From contig JAPVLO010000570.1 of NCBI GenBank assembly GCA_027257055.1, forward strand, positions 944,001 through 1,008,000: a stretch of 64,000 bases of DNA, read 5' to 3'. Under the pieces are notes generated by a model. It had not been told where the DNA came from and did no database searches. It was given only the letters and a program-made list of their open reading frames with translations. Within the stretch, counting starts at the first letter, position 1; each line of letters starts with the position of its first letter. Of this stretch, positions 1 to 11,394 are shown piece after piece. The translations under genes and the position numbers were made by a program. Source of the stretch: Cephalopachus bancanus. Taxonomy: Eukaryota > Chordata > Mammalia > Primates > Tarsiidae.

Positions 1-1612
1 AATAGTCCATGTTCATGAATTTAAAGAATCAATGTCTTCAAGATATCTTTCTACCCAAGGCAATCTACAGATTCAATATGGTCCCTACCAAATTATCAGC
101 ATCATTTTACAAAGCTAGAAGAGACAATGCAGAAATTCACATGGAGCCAAGAAGGATCCCAAAGAGCTAAAACCATCCTAAGCAAAAAGAAAAAAGCTGG
201 AGCCATCACACTTCTAGCCTTCAAACTTCATTACAAGGCTACAATAATCAAGACAGCATGGTACTGGTACAAAAATAGCCACATAGACCACAGTGAATTC
301 CAATGAACTCAATAAATTCAATGGAATAAAACAGATAACCTGGAAATAAAAGCACTGACCTTCAACCAACTGATCTTTGAGAAACCCAATAAAAACAAGC
401 ATTGGGGAAAGTAAACCATGTTTAACAAATGGTTCTGAGAAAACTGGCTAACCACATGCAGAAGAATAAAACAGTACTCCATTTACCTCACCATATATAA
501 AAATTAACTCAAAATGTACCAATGTCTTAAATATTAAATTGCCGAGTATAAGCTCTTAGAAGAAAACTTGGGAAACACCCTCCTGGACATCAGAGTAGGC
601 AATGAATTCATGGCCAAATCCTGGAAAGCAAATGTAACAGAAGCTAATATTGACAGGTGGGACCTTATAAAGCTAGAAAGTTTTTGCACAGCAAAAGAAA
701 CCATCCAGAGAGTAAAAAACAACAAAATAGCGAAAATTATTTGCATGCTATGCATTCGAAAAAAGCCTAACATCCAGGATCTACAAGGAACTCCCATTGA
801 TAGGATAAAAACAAAACAAAAAACATCAAAAAGTGGGCAAAATAATATGAACAGACACTCCTCAGAGGAAGACATTCAAGCAGCCAACAAACCTATGAAA
901 AAATGCTGAGTTGCTCTAATCATCAGAGAAATGCAAATCAAAACTACAATAAGATACCACCTCACAATGGTCAAACAATAACAGATGTTGGCAAGACTGC
1001 AGAGAAAAATAAATGTCTCTACACCGTTGGTGGGCATGTAAGCTAGTTCATTCTTTGTGGAAAGCAATGTGGTGTTTTCTCAAATAATTAAAATTTTAGC
1101 TACCATACAAACCAGAAATCCCACTTTAGGGAATATACCTAGAGGAATATGAATTGTTCCACCAAAGAGAAACGTGCACAATATGTTCATTACAGCACTA
1201 TTCCAGTAGTAATAACAACCAACCCAGATGCCCATCAAAAGTGGACGAGATAAAATGTGGTTCATATACACGATTAAATACTTTAAAGCCAGAATGAAAA
1301 GCAAAAATAATGTCCTTTGCAGCAACATGAATGCAGCTGTAGATCATCATTCAATAAACTATCATCGAAATGAAAACTGAATATTGCATGTTTTTATTCA
1401 TAAGTGGATTTTAGGCATGGGAGCACAAAGGTGTGAACAAGAAATGCTTGGCAATGCTATAGGAAGGAGGGAGAGTAGGGAATAAAGGGCACAAAATCAC
1501 TTATTGGGTATTATGACTACTACCAGGGGGAGAGAGGGCTAGCCAGAAGCCCAAATCTCATCTGCATGCAATTTACTTATATAGCAAATCTTCACACATA
1601 CCCCACAACTCT

Positions 1613-1643
<31 letters not shown>

Positions 1644-1645
1644 AA
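1..1645 (+). mobile_element. L1 LINE, 3' part (ORF2 C-terminus plus 3' UTR), cut by window edge
   Basis: Plus-strand L1 whose 5' part lies outside the window. Read on the plus strand it gives broken ORF2 C-terminal text such as [18 protein letters not shown] (within 568-909) and the usual L1 series: miscounted-start segment (TLLDIR), 'atccaggatctacaa' at 772-786, then the 'aaatgcaaatcaaaactaca' block at 931-950. Several stops interrupt the frame. The 3' UTR lies at about 1370-1610. The element ends in an A-rich tail at about 1613-1645 with G interruptions, as in an aged poly(A). It is the only sizeable plus-strand L1 besides the short one at 53.1 kb. No target duplication can be tested because the left end is missing. 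Confidence 0.9.
568..909 (+). pseudogene. L1 ORF2 C-terminal fragment
   Basis: An open stretch of 113 codons inside the L1 3' portion. It corresponds to the cysteine-containing C-terminal region of L1 ORF2p, after the reverse transcriptase domain. Residues read as [15 protein letters not shown] and the downstream [19 protein letters not shown], both typical of L1. Stops lie on both sides, so this is decayed coding sequence, not a gene. Confidence 0.8.
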
Positions 1646-1926
1646 CATAAAAGAATGAATTACTTTTTTAGAATATAAGAAGTTAATTTGATATGCTAAT
1701 TTGATTTAGAATGCATGACTGGAGTTTAAAAAAAATATTTAAGACCTACCACACATTTGAAAATTTGCAGTTTATTCAATGTGTGTAATAAATTGATAAT
1801 ATCAGGTGATAATTTTATAATACTACGACAGTCTTAACGTTTTAAAGGTTTCAAAACTGAATACATATTAATAAATCATTATGTAAGTATAACTTTCAGA
1901 TAGAAAACTTTATAAAACATTGCTAC
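1646..1926. other. AT-rich interval without recognised feature
   Basis: Between the L1 tail and the MaLR-like LTR. I see only AT-rich, apparently unique or fully decayed sequence. Confidence 0.5.
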
Positions 1927-2284
1927 TCTGGTCTGAATGTTTCCCTTAAAACTTCATATGTTGAAAAGGTTTTCAATGCAATACTGTTATGAGGTGGGGA
2001 CATTTAGAAAGTGAATAGAACATGAGGGTGGTGCCTTCACAAATGATATTAGTGCCCGAATAAAAGGGGCTCATAAGAGCTTGTTTGTTCTTTATATCCT
2101 GTGAGGTAGCAGCAAGAAGTCACTCTCTTTGAAGAAGAGAGCCATCTTGCACCGAACACTGAATATGCTGGCACCTTAATCTTGGACATTCCGGTCTCCA
2201 GAGTTGTAAGCAATATATTTCTGTTGTTTATAAACTAAGCTGTCTCAGATATTTTTTTATAGCAGCCCTAATGCACTGAGACAG
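1927..2284 (+). mobile_element. MaLR solo LTR, MLT1-like
   Basis: Matches in order the landmarks of the MLT1 group of mammalian MaLR (ERV3 class) LTRs. These are 'ctgaatgtttccc...ttcatatgttgaa' near the start, a 'gtgccttcacaaatgatattagtgcc' zone, an 'agcaagaag' zone, then 'aatatgctggcaccttaatc' with 'ttggacatt', 'gtctccagagttgtaagcaa', 'atttctgttgtttataaact' and the end 'cagccctaatgcactgagacag'. The orientation is plus. Divergence is high, as expected for a pan-eutherian element. No internal MaLR sequence is attached, so it is a solo LTR. Confidence 0.65.
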
Positions 2285-2315
2285 TTATCTAACACTGTAT
2301 CTGAAGGAGGTTCTA

Positions 2316-2762
2316 ATGGAAATGCAAATAGCTCAGAAGGCTGTCAGTCAAGTTCAAATTATTTTTCATGTACTTCATCATATTTTTAGGGATTATGTAT
2401 TTGTAGTACTAAAAGGTTTACAAAATGAGAAAGCCATCTTTACATTTTCTATTTTTTTATACAAAGGATCATCTCCTGATTTAGATTCCTATCAACTGAT
2501 AGTCTTTACTTCATTGCTATATAAGATCATGGAAGAAATGATTTATTACATTCTGTCATTTCTTCTAGAGAAGAATAATCTTCTTCCTCAGTATTAAAGT
2601 GGCTTTCAGGCAAATCAATCAACCATAGATCATGTCATAAGACTGTCCTCTGATGTCAATAAAGCATTCTGTAATAAAGAATTTTTATGTGTTGTATTTA
2701 TAGACACTGAAAAAATTATAATAGGCTGCTTAAAAAAGAACCACAGTACCTGTAATTTCTGA
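2316..2762 (+). pseudogene. Reverse transcriptase relic of a non-L1, jockey-superfamily-like LINE
   Basis: A single plus frame of about 149 codons, broken only by one TAA at 2595-2597, reads as the N-terminal half of a non-LTR reverse transcriptase. Visible blocks are SSPDLDSYQLIVFTSLLYKI (motif 1, usually YRPISLTS..K.ME), MEEMIYYILSFLLEKNNLLP, then after the stop SGFQANQSTIDHVIRL (motif 2 zone, usually GFR..RST.DH..RL) and AFCNKEFLCVVFIDTEK (motif A). The motif A aspartate is present in FIDTEK. L1 copies in this window read quite differently at the same motifs ([30 protein letters not shown]). The pattern is closest, as far as I know the families, to the jockey/I/R1 group, which is not a standard primate repeat. 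The rest of the element is not recognisable. The clade assignment is an inference; that it is a non-L1 RT is fairly secure. Confidence 0.6.
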
Positions 2763-3607
2763 TAATATCATACTTTACGCTTTTTGTCTATATGGTCTTC
2801 TTTGTAAATAATACGTATTTCAGTATACCAACATATATTTTACTCATACTGATTCTTAAAAATGACTTAGGTTTAGAAGTACATTTCATTAAAAGCAAAC
2901 ACTTGTATTTTGAAAATATAAAGACAAAGTGACTCCTTATGCTGTATTTTAAGAATTTCTTGAAGTTATTACAGTATCTTAATTCATTTATATGCTCCTT
3001 TCTTGTATATGCTTGTACAAGACTGATGGCACTTATAAAAAATTAAAATATTATAATAACTCATTCCATCTTTTTACTTATCACACAGAACACTGTAAAA
3101 TAATTTTGTAAGATATATGATTGCAGAACTTGTAAGAAATTTTGAGGCAAAGAAAGCACAGCATATTAATTTCTAGAAAAATGCCAAACTTTATATCAAA
3201 TTGAGACATTTTCAGGTTAGATATTCAATAAGGTGAGCAATTTAAATTACCTATGAATACTTTCAGTCCAACTATAATTTATTGTCTCCATATTACCAAT
3301 GAAAAAACATAACATTTGCTACAGAAATGAAATATTTGGAAGTATCACTGCATAATGATTTATCATATGGTCATAATATTCAGTTTGGTAACTGAACAAT
3401 GCATGTCTTAAGAGCATAGAAATTGAAGCACAAAAAATCTTTTGGGAATTGGATAAGAAATTCACTTTTCTATTATCTTTCTGGTAATAGTTATTTGATT
3501 ATATGTGTCGATTGCTTAATTCTGTGTGCTGGAATTTGATAGATATATTTGATATCATTCAATATGCTTTCCAATAAGTTATTTTTGTAGTTCAAAAGTG
3601 AAGGGAA
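2763..3607. other. AT-rich interval, nothing recognised
   Basis: Follows the RT relic. It could hold decayed 3' sequence of the same element, but no motif is readable on either strand. Confidence 0.5.
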
Positions 3608-3890
3608 GCTAGGCTCGGTGTCTCAGCCTGTAATCCTGCGCTTTGGGAGGCTGAAGTGAGTGGCTTGCCTGAGCCCGCGGGTTCGAGACCCACCTGGGCA
3701 ACTTGAGGAGACCTCATCTCTACAATAAATCAAAAAATTAGCTGGGCATGATAGCGCCCACCTGTATTTCCAGCTACTTGGAAGGATGAGGCGGAAGGAT
3801 CGCCAGAGCCCAGCAGGTCGAGGCTGCGGTGGACGATAGCATGCCATTGCACTCCAGTCTGGGCAGAGTCATTATGACCCTTTATTCAAA
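3608..3890 (+). mobile_element. Alu SINE (dimeric, degenerate copy)
   Basis: Plus-strand dimer. The left arm starts near 'ctaggctcggtgtctcag', carries the Pol III B box 'gggttcgagacc' at 3679-3690, then the linker 'tctacaataaatcaaaaaat'. The right arm follows with 'gctacttggaaggatgaggc' and 'ccattgcactccagtctggg'. This is the most diverged of the six Alus: the right-arm hairpin seen in the other copies is broken here and the tail is a short A-rich 'tcaaaaaataatgaaa'. Confidence 0.9.
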
Positions 3891-5345
3891 AAATAATGAA
3901 AGGAGTTGAATTTGCAAAATGTTATCAATATAGAAAACATATGAGCAAAATCTATTTTGGAATTTATAGACATATTGCTATGAACACAGTGACATCCATA
4001 AATAGCTAAAAATATTGAGATTATTTCTTTTGTTGATATCTCTGGTTTCATTACAAAGGTAAGATGAAAAAACTGTAAGTAGTATCTGACTGTATCCTAA
4101 TTATTAATACAAAATTCAATTTTTAAGAGAAATATACCTAATAATGACCTAAATTATAGACCTCACCTACTTTCTAGGCTTAAGCAAACATATTAAATAT
4201 GATGCTGTTTGGTTCTGTGAAATGTATAGATAATTCTATGGTGTATTATTTGCTTGTACACAGTTCACCAGGATATTTTTCATTTTAGCTTGTTTTTTCC
4301 CTTTTAATACCACAAATAGCATTCTTGTCCTCAGAGGGTTATCTAACAGAAGTTTGAATTTTTTAAAATGTCAGTTGGATTGTTAGATTACTTATCAGGA
4401 TATACTGTTGAGTTACTTCATGTCTTTTATGTCACTGAATTAGATTGCTACAGTACAACCTTTACAATCTATCACTTTTTCAGATCTTTTAAGTGTCATT
4501 GATCTCATCTTGGAAATTTCAATCACCACAGTGAGGTTGGGCTTTGGAATTATTGATGTCTATAATAGGCAATATGTCAAGGCAACAATGTCATTTTTAT
4601 GTGGCTCTCAATTGGTGTAGGTATTAAAATAAATGAAATGGGAGACAAGGCAGTCAAAAGCCTTTGTAAAATCATTCATAAGTATCAAATATTTAGTTAT
4701 TTTTAAGATACTATAATTTATTACAAAATAAAGAACAGATGCCAAATGATGAAAATTAAGTAAATGGGTTTACATAAATACAAAGAATTACGTATTAACT
4801 ATATTTGTCAATCTTATTTCTTATTTCTTAAGCTAACAAGAAATAATATTTTTCTTAGATCCAAATGTTCTATGCTCTTTTTTTATACTATGAGCTGTCC
4901 TGTAGTAATATTTTTTCTAATTAAAATATCACAAACGTGATTACACAGCATATTTTCTTTTCATAATAGTTGAAAATGTTATTGCGAGCACATATCAGGA
5001 TTTAATAGACTAATATCACAAACATGGTCACACAGCATATTTTCTTTTCACAATAGTTGAAAATGTAACTGCAATTACATATCAAGATTTAATAGAATAA
5101 TTAGCAGCTGTAAATAATACAGTGATTATAAATATAATTCAGAAAAGTCATTATGCTTACATAGCTCCCAGGATATTATTGACTTAGAAATGCTAATCAT
5201 TTGGACATTGCACATTTATTTACAAATTGAAAAGGTATTAATATATAGCTATTTTGTTTTCTGAAAATCCTAAAATTACTAGAATGTAGTAAATTAAAAA
5301 TTAAAAATATATAACTTGTTCTCTTAAAGAATGATTTGATAGTGT
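3891..5345. other. AT-rich interval without recognised genes
   Basis: No exon-like or repeat-family landmarks apart from the 87-bp tandem duplication listed separately at 4925-5098. Confidence 0.5.
4925..5098. repeat. Two-copy tandem duplication, 87-bp period
   Basis: Copy 1 begins 'aatatcacaaacgtgattac' at 4925 and copy 2 'aatatcacaaacatggtcac' at 5012. Both continue through 'cagcatattttcttttca', 'aatagttgaaaatgt' and 'ggatttaatag' or 'agatttaatag'. The copies differ by scattered substitutions and show no indel that I can find. Confidence 0.85.
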
Positions 5346-5651
5346 CTTTTTTTGTTTTTTGTTCTTTTTTTTGAGTTGGAGTCTCACTCAGTCACCCAGA
5401 CTGGAGTGCAATGGCACGCTCCCGGCAAACACAGCCTCGCCCTGCTGGGCTCCGGCAATCCTTCCGCCTCAGCCTTCCAAGTAGCTGGAACTACAGGAGC
5501 GCTACCATGCCCGGCTGATTTTTTTTTTTATTATTGTAGAGATGAGGTCTCCCCAAGTTGCCCAGGCAGGTCTCGAACCCGCAGGCTCAGGCAATTCACT
5601 CACCTTGGCCTCCCAAAACACGGGATTACAGGCTGAGCCACCGACCCCGGC
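5346..5651 (-). mobile_element. Alu SINE (dimeric), minus strand
   Basis: Begins on the plus strand with an interrupted T tail (5346-5372), then 'gagttggagtctcactcagt', the reverse of the family's 3' end ACTCCAACTC. It ends at 'ccaccgaccccggc', the reverse of GCCGGG.TCGGTGG. Both arms and the linker are present. It carries more CpG decay than the copies at 15.9, 24.4 and 60.6 kb. Confidence 0.9.
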
Positions 5652-6384
5652 GGATAATCTTTTTAAAAAATCAAGTATTTCAGTTTTTTGTGAGCAAAAC
5701 AATGAATTCTATTTTAACGGGTTGTTTTGGCACCATGGAAATAGATTCTTGGTCATTTACCACAGCTGTGCTTTTGTTTCCTTAATAAATTATGTTGCAT
5801 CAATCCATAGTCAATATAGATAATAAAATTGCCCTTAGCATTATTCTTTCTTGTGGGGGAAGTAAATATTTTCAGTACACACCTTTAAAAATCTTCACCT
5901 ATGCAGTCCAAAGGGAGAGTTTCCTAGAAAACGGAATAGCTAGGCAAAGCAGTGCTTATATACAAGTGTCAGAGGAAAGGCTGAGAAACAAAAAAAAAAA
6001 AGTATTTTCTTAACAATCTCACTTTAAAACGATTTCTTAAATAGAGGTGGTCACAAACTTAATTGTGTGAATATTACAAAATTCAGTAATAACTTATCTA
6101 CATATGTGACTTTCTAAAGTAGGCTTGTCTCATATAGCTTGCAACCTGTTGCTAGTCCTCTTTTCAGTTGTCTACTTGTTTTCAAACCCTGAAGTTTCAT
6201 ATTATCTAAGATAAAATTTTTCTCCAGACGGTTCCAATTTATTATGAGCAGCACAGTCTAATCATCAGCCTTCACTCTGAACCTTTTCTTACGTTTCTTT
6301 CAATCTTCATCTCTATTAATTCACTTATGTATCATATTAGAGACTGTGATTTATACTCTATTAGCACTAATTATTGTACTTTCC
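5652..6384. other. Interval without recognised feature
   Basis: Open frames here are short and show no domain signature. I see nothing that supports a gene. Confidence 0.45.
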
Positions 6385-6620
6385 TGGCACTTAACAGCAA
6401 TGATAATAGAAAAGACTCACTAGTACTTGTTAAGAATTTATCCGTTGGCAGGCTTTGTATTAAACATGTTTATGTACATTATTATTACCCCCACTCTATA
6501 GTTGAATAAATTAGAAACAGAGCTATCAATTAACTCTCTAATTCATAAATGATGGCACTGAAATTAAAATCCAGACCCCAATAAGCTTAAGAGATAAACT
6601 ACACTGCTTCTCAAGTAGAA
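6385..6620 (+). mobile_element. MIR SINE fragment
   Basis: Reads like the central and 3' part of MIR on the plus strand. In order: 'tggcaggctttgtattaaac', 'tttatgtacattattattac', 'ccccactctatagttgaata', 'agaaacagagctatcaatta' and a later 'ccagacccca' zone. Strongly diverged, as expected of an ancient mammalian SINE. Confidence 0.65.
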
Positions 6621-7534
6621 GACATTTGTTGGTTTTTTTTGGGGGGAATAGGCATTAATGGAATAATATTCTATTGGGTCTTAGACTGAGAGAAAACAAT
6701 AATATAGTCTACCATCTAACAGGAAATGTAAGATTGTAACAGCGAATCTATATCCTATGTGACTTGACCTTTTAAATCACAGCCTGTTCAAGTGGTAAAA
6801 TTTAAAAATAAAAACATTATTAAATGTTTCCTTTTTCAGATTAGCATATTTCTGTATTTTTCAGTTAAGCACTTAGGTTAACACTTTCTTTTCCATAAAT
6901 CCTTAGTGTGTCATATCCCACACCCTCATTCCATGAACATCTCCACAAGAAGGCACCTGGGCAAATGGCAGGCGTGGGGCACTTACACAACTTCATAGCA
7001 ATGAGGGTGTGTATGAATCTAGGGATTCTGCATCTTTGATGAAGACTTCACTAAGTAGTTGGTTTGGCATAGTTCCTGGATCATTGGTTGACCTCATTTG
7101 CACTCCTCGTCTAAAGCATCTTCATCTCAACATAGGGCTCTGCTTAATGATTTTCAAGTACTTTATACACTATTGTACTCATCACTAGGGATGGGGAATT
7201 TTGGCATGCCATGTGAAGATCTTGCTAAAGTAGAAGCACTGTTTCAGATTTGTGTACCTATCCTTGCCAAAAGTGTGTTTTTACTACTGCTACCACCACC
7301 ACTACCACTATCCACTGTATCAGTGGTCTGTTTTTAGGTTTCCAAGTGGAATGTGACCTGGAAAAGCAGACCTAGAATGCCAGCGTCTGCTTATAATATT
7401 GATGACTAGATTCATATCCCCACAGTAATTGAGCCAAAAGTTTTCTTTTTTAATCTTTTGGCAGACTTCTCCTGAGTCACATTCTATTCTTTCTAGAAGT
7501 GCTTTCATAATGCTCCTTGGCCTGGAACAAGTGG
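6621..7534. other. Interval without recognised feature; left flank of L1
   Basis: Contains a short imperfect triplet run (ctaccaccaccactaccact, 7290-7309). The stretch 7331-7534 lies where an L1 3' UTR would be expected for the element starting at 7535, but does not resemble the 3' UTR of the other L1s. The true 3' boundary of that L1 is therefore unresolved. Confidence 0.4.
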
Positions 7535-7559
7535 TAGGATTGGTTCCATGTTTTTTATT

Positions 7560-10548
7560 ATGAATAATGCAGCTATAAACATGTCTGTACAGGTATTTTT
7601 TTGTAGAACAATTTATGTTGTTCCAGGTATAACCCCAGGAGAGGTGTTGATGGATTGTTTGGAAGATCAATTTTTATTTCTTTTAGGAATCACTCCACTG
7701 CTCTCCATAAAGGCTGAACTAGATTGCACTCCCACTAAGAGTGTAGAAATGTTCCCTTTTATCCACACCCTTGCCAGTATCTGTTGTTCCTTTCATTTAT
7801 TTTTTTTAAGCAGGATTTATTGAGAGGACAGAAAAGCTCCCAGAGTGGGAGGGGACCCGAAAGAATTGCCCATTTCTTTGATTTATTAATAATGGCCATC
7901 CTTCCTGGAATTAAGTGGTATCTCATTGTGTTTTTGATTTGCATTTCTCTGATTATTATTGAAGCTGAGCATTTTTTCATGCATCAGTTGACTGCTTGCA
8001 TATCTTCTTTTGAAAATTGTCTATTCATATCCTTTGCCCACTTTTTAATAGGGTTGCTTGTTTGTTTTCCCTTTCAGTTCATTTAAGTTCCTTGTAGATC
8101 CTAGATATTAGACCTTTTTTAGATACATAAATACCAAATCATTTTCCTATTCTGTGAGTTGTCTCCCCACTCTCTTGATGGCTTTTTTGCTGTGAAAAAG
8201 CTTTTCACTCTGAGGAGATCTCACTTGTCTATCTTGGTTTTTATGGCAATTGTTATTGAGGATTTGATCAAAAATTGGTTGCCTTCTCCAATGTGCATAA
8301 TAGTGTTTCCTACATTTTCTTCTAGGATTCTTAAAGTTTGAAGTTTTACATTTAAGTCTTTGATTCATTTAGAGTTGATTTTTGTATTTAGCAATAGGTA
8401 AGAGTCCTGTTTCATTCTTCTGCAGCCAGTTTCCACTGCACCATTTACTAAATATGGTCTCCTTTGCCTAGTGGTGGTTGGTGGTGGCTTTGTAGAATAA
8501 GAGTTTGTTGAGAGATTTTTTGCTTCTGTAATATCTGTCCTATTCCACAGGTTTATATGCCAATTATTGTACCAGTACCAGTCTGTTTTGGTTATTGTAG
8601 CCTTGTAGTAAAGTTTAAAATCTAGAAGTATGATATCTCCTGCTTTGTTCCTTTTATTGAGAATTGCTTTGGCTTTTTGTGCTCTTTTGTGTTTTCATAT
8701 GGATTTCTGTATTGTCTTTTCCAGGTTTGAGAAAAATGATGTTGGTAAATTGATGGATATTGAATTGAATCTGTAGATGGCCTTGGGTAGGATGGACATC
8801 TTGACAATATCTATTCTTCCAATCCATGAGTATGGGATGTTTTTCTATTTGTATCATCCTTTATTCCTTTGAACAGCATTGTAATTCTCATTTTAGAGGT
8901 CTTTCACTTCCTGGTTATGTGGATATCAAGGTATTTCATTTGTCTTTGTGGCTATTGTGAATGTAATTGTGCTTTTTTTTTGATACTCTGCTGCTAGCGT
9001 ATAAAAATGCAACTGTCTTTTGCACATTGATTTTGAACCCCGAGACTTTACCAAGTTATAGAATGAGGTGACTTTTGACAGACTTCTTAGTGTTTTCAAG
9101 ATATAGAGTCATATCATCTGCAAAGAGGGACCACTTGACATCCTCTCTTCCTATTAGTGTCTGGCTAGGACTTCAAACACTATGTTGAACAGGAGGGTTG
9201 AGAGTGAGTATCCTTGTTTAGTTCCCATTCTCAGGTGAAATGCTTCTAATTTCTGTCTGTTGAGCAAAACGTTGGCTGTGGGTTTATCATAGATTGCTCT
9301 TACTGTTTAAGGAATGTTTCTTCTATGCATAGGTGGTCAAGAGTTTTTAACAAGAAGGGATACTGGACTTGGTCAAATGCTTTTTCTGTGTCTAATGATA
9401 TAATTGTATAGCTCTTGGTTTTGCATGTGTTTATGTGCCAAATTATATTTATGGTCTTGTGAATGTTGAACTGGCCCTGTATTTCAGGAATGAAGTGTAC
9501 TTGGTCATTGATTGATCCTTGCAATGTATTGCTGGATTAAATTTGCTAGAATCTTGTTTAGAATCTTTGCTTTTATGTTCTTCATGGAGATTGGACTGTG
9601 GTTGTCTTTCTTTGTTGGGTCTTTGATTTGGGTATCAGTATAATGCTGTCTTCATAAAATGTGTTGGGAAGCATTCCATCTTTCTCAATTGCTTGGAAAA
9701 CTTTCAGTGAGATTGGCATAAGCTTTTCATTGTATGTCTTGTAGAATTCAACTGAGAACTGAGAAATCATCTGATCTGGGGCTTTTTTGTATGTATATTT
9801 CTTATGACTGAATCGATTTTCTGGATTGTTGTTGGTCTGCTTAGCATTTAAATTCCTTCTTGTTTCAGCCTTGGGTGGTTGTCTGATGTCAGGAAGTGCT
9901 TGATTTCCTTTAAGTTTTCTAGTTTATTTACATAGAGTTTTTTTCTAGTAATCTCATAATCTTTTAAATTTCCTCAGCAGCACTTGTGACTTCACTATTT
10001 GCATTTCTAATTGTGTTTTTCTAAGTTTTCTCTCTTTTTTTATTGGTCAATCTGGCCAGGATACTCTCAATCTTATTTATCTTTTCAAAGAATCAACTTT
10101 TGGTCTTTTTGATGCTTCCTATTGTATTTTTGCCTTCTATGTTCTGTAGCTCTGATTTTATTTTGGTGATCTGGATTCATCTTCTGAGACTAGGATTTAG
10201 ATAATCTAGTCTTTCTATCTCCTTTAAGTGTGATGCTAGGCTGTCTAGTTATGATCTTTCTGTTTTCTTGATTTGTGCATGTAATGTTGTAAATTTCCTC
10301 TTAACATTGATTTCATGGCATCCTAAAGATTTTGATAGATGTATGTTTGTTTTCATTTGTTTCCAGGAATCCTTTTACTTCTGTCGTGATTTCCATGTTG
10401 ACCCAGAAGTCATTCAACAGCATGTTGTTTACAGTGTATGTATTTTTGTGTTTCGAAAGGATCTCACTGGTGGTAAAATTTATTTTTATTCCACTGTAAC
10501 CAGAGATGCTGCATGGTATTATTTTGATCTTTTGAAATTTGCTCATGT
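7560..10548 (-). pseudogene. L1 ORF2 remnant (endonuclease N-terminus deleted)
   Basis: ORF2p supplies endonuclease and reverse transcriptase for target-primed reverse transcription. On the minus strand I read the endonuclease C-terminal part SGYSGIKINF (from 10546 downward), the RT zone ISLDTEKAFDQVQYPFLLKT at about 9340-9400, and the catalytic FADD at 9113-9124. C-terminal fragments extend to about 7560. The N-terminal endonuclease blocks (NVNGLN, LQE, GDFNTP) are missing because of the deletion at 10548. Multiple stops and frameshifts follow. Confidence 0.85.
7796..7869 (-). mobile_element. Tiny 3'-end retrocopy of an LTR-terminated transcript nested in L1
   Basis: Foreign sequence inside ORF2. 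On the minus strand it reads GGGTCCCCTCCCACTCTGGG, then an AATAAA signal within CTCAATAAATCCTGCTT, then a run of 8 A. This matches the style of a retroviral LTR R region ending at its poly(A) site. It is flanked by 'cctttcattta' on the left and 'ctttgattta' on the right, an imperfect duplication. Other L1s here pass uninterrupted through this point. I infer L1-mediated insertion of a severely 5'-truncated LTR-polyadenylated RNA. Confidence 0.6.
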
Positions 10549-10554
10549 TTGATC

Positions 10555-11394
10555 TTTAAGAACACTAAATTTGGACTCCAATTCCTCTGACTTGTAAAGT
10601 TTCTGCAGATAACTCTGGAGTGATTATGATGGGTTTTCCCTGGTAGGTAGTTTGACCTTTCTCTCTTGCTGCCTTTAGGACTTTTTCCTTTGTACTTACC
10701 TTTTGTAGGCAAATTGATGACTGTCTGGTGATGATCTTCTCATGTAATATCTTGCAGGCATTCTCTGAATTTCCTGCACTTTGACTTTCATTTCCTTTGC
10801 AAGATGGGGGAAATTCTCCTGAATGACCTCATGGAGTATTTGTTCCATGGGGTTTTAATTTTCTTTATGCTTCTGGGACACGAATTAGGTGTAGGTTTGG
10901 TTTTTTAGCCAAGTCACACAGTTCTTAGAGGTTTTTTTTCCTTATTTTGATTTTTTTCCCTACATTTTTAACATTCTATACAAATTCCATACTTTGGTCT
11001 TCAAAATCTGAGATTTTTTCCTCTGCTTGACTGAGCCTGTTTCCAAAATTTTTACTTTATTATTGATTTTGAGGATGGAGCTCTTTATTTCTATTACTTC
11101 AGAGTAGACTTTTTTAAAGTTGGCCAACTTCATGTTTGCTTCTTGTACAATTTCTTTGAGTTTTGCTTCATGTTTCTCTTGGTTTATGTTATTTTGTCCA
11201 TCCATTCTCTAATTTCTTTGGTTGTCAACTGAGTCAGGTTTTTCTGGGGGGCAGGAATTCCATATTTGTGCTCTTGTGGCTGCCTTTTTGTGTGCTGTTT
11301 CTTTGAAATTCTGAGAAATGCTTGGCTTTTTTGGTCTCTTTTCATTTGTGTGAGAATTGTCTTTATGCAGTACGAGAGGGAGGACCTCCACCAT
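10555..11394 (-). pseudogene. L1 ORF1 remnant
   Basis: ORF1p is the RNA-binding trimeric chaperone of L1. An N-terminal part (11394 to 11209) is rich in K, T and N. After a stop comes a coiled-coil-like stretch beginning MDGQNNINQEKHEAKL at 11205, with heptad-like EIVQEANMKLANFKK. The C-terminal part carries NYLPGKTHHNHS (compare the YLPGKT block of other copies) and SQRNWSPNLVFLKIK, after which sequence jumps to ORF2. Confidence 0.8.
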
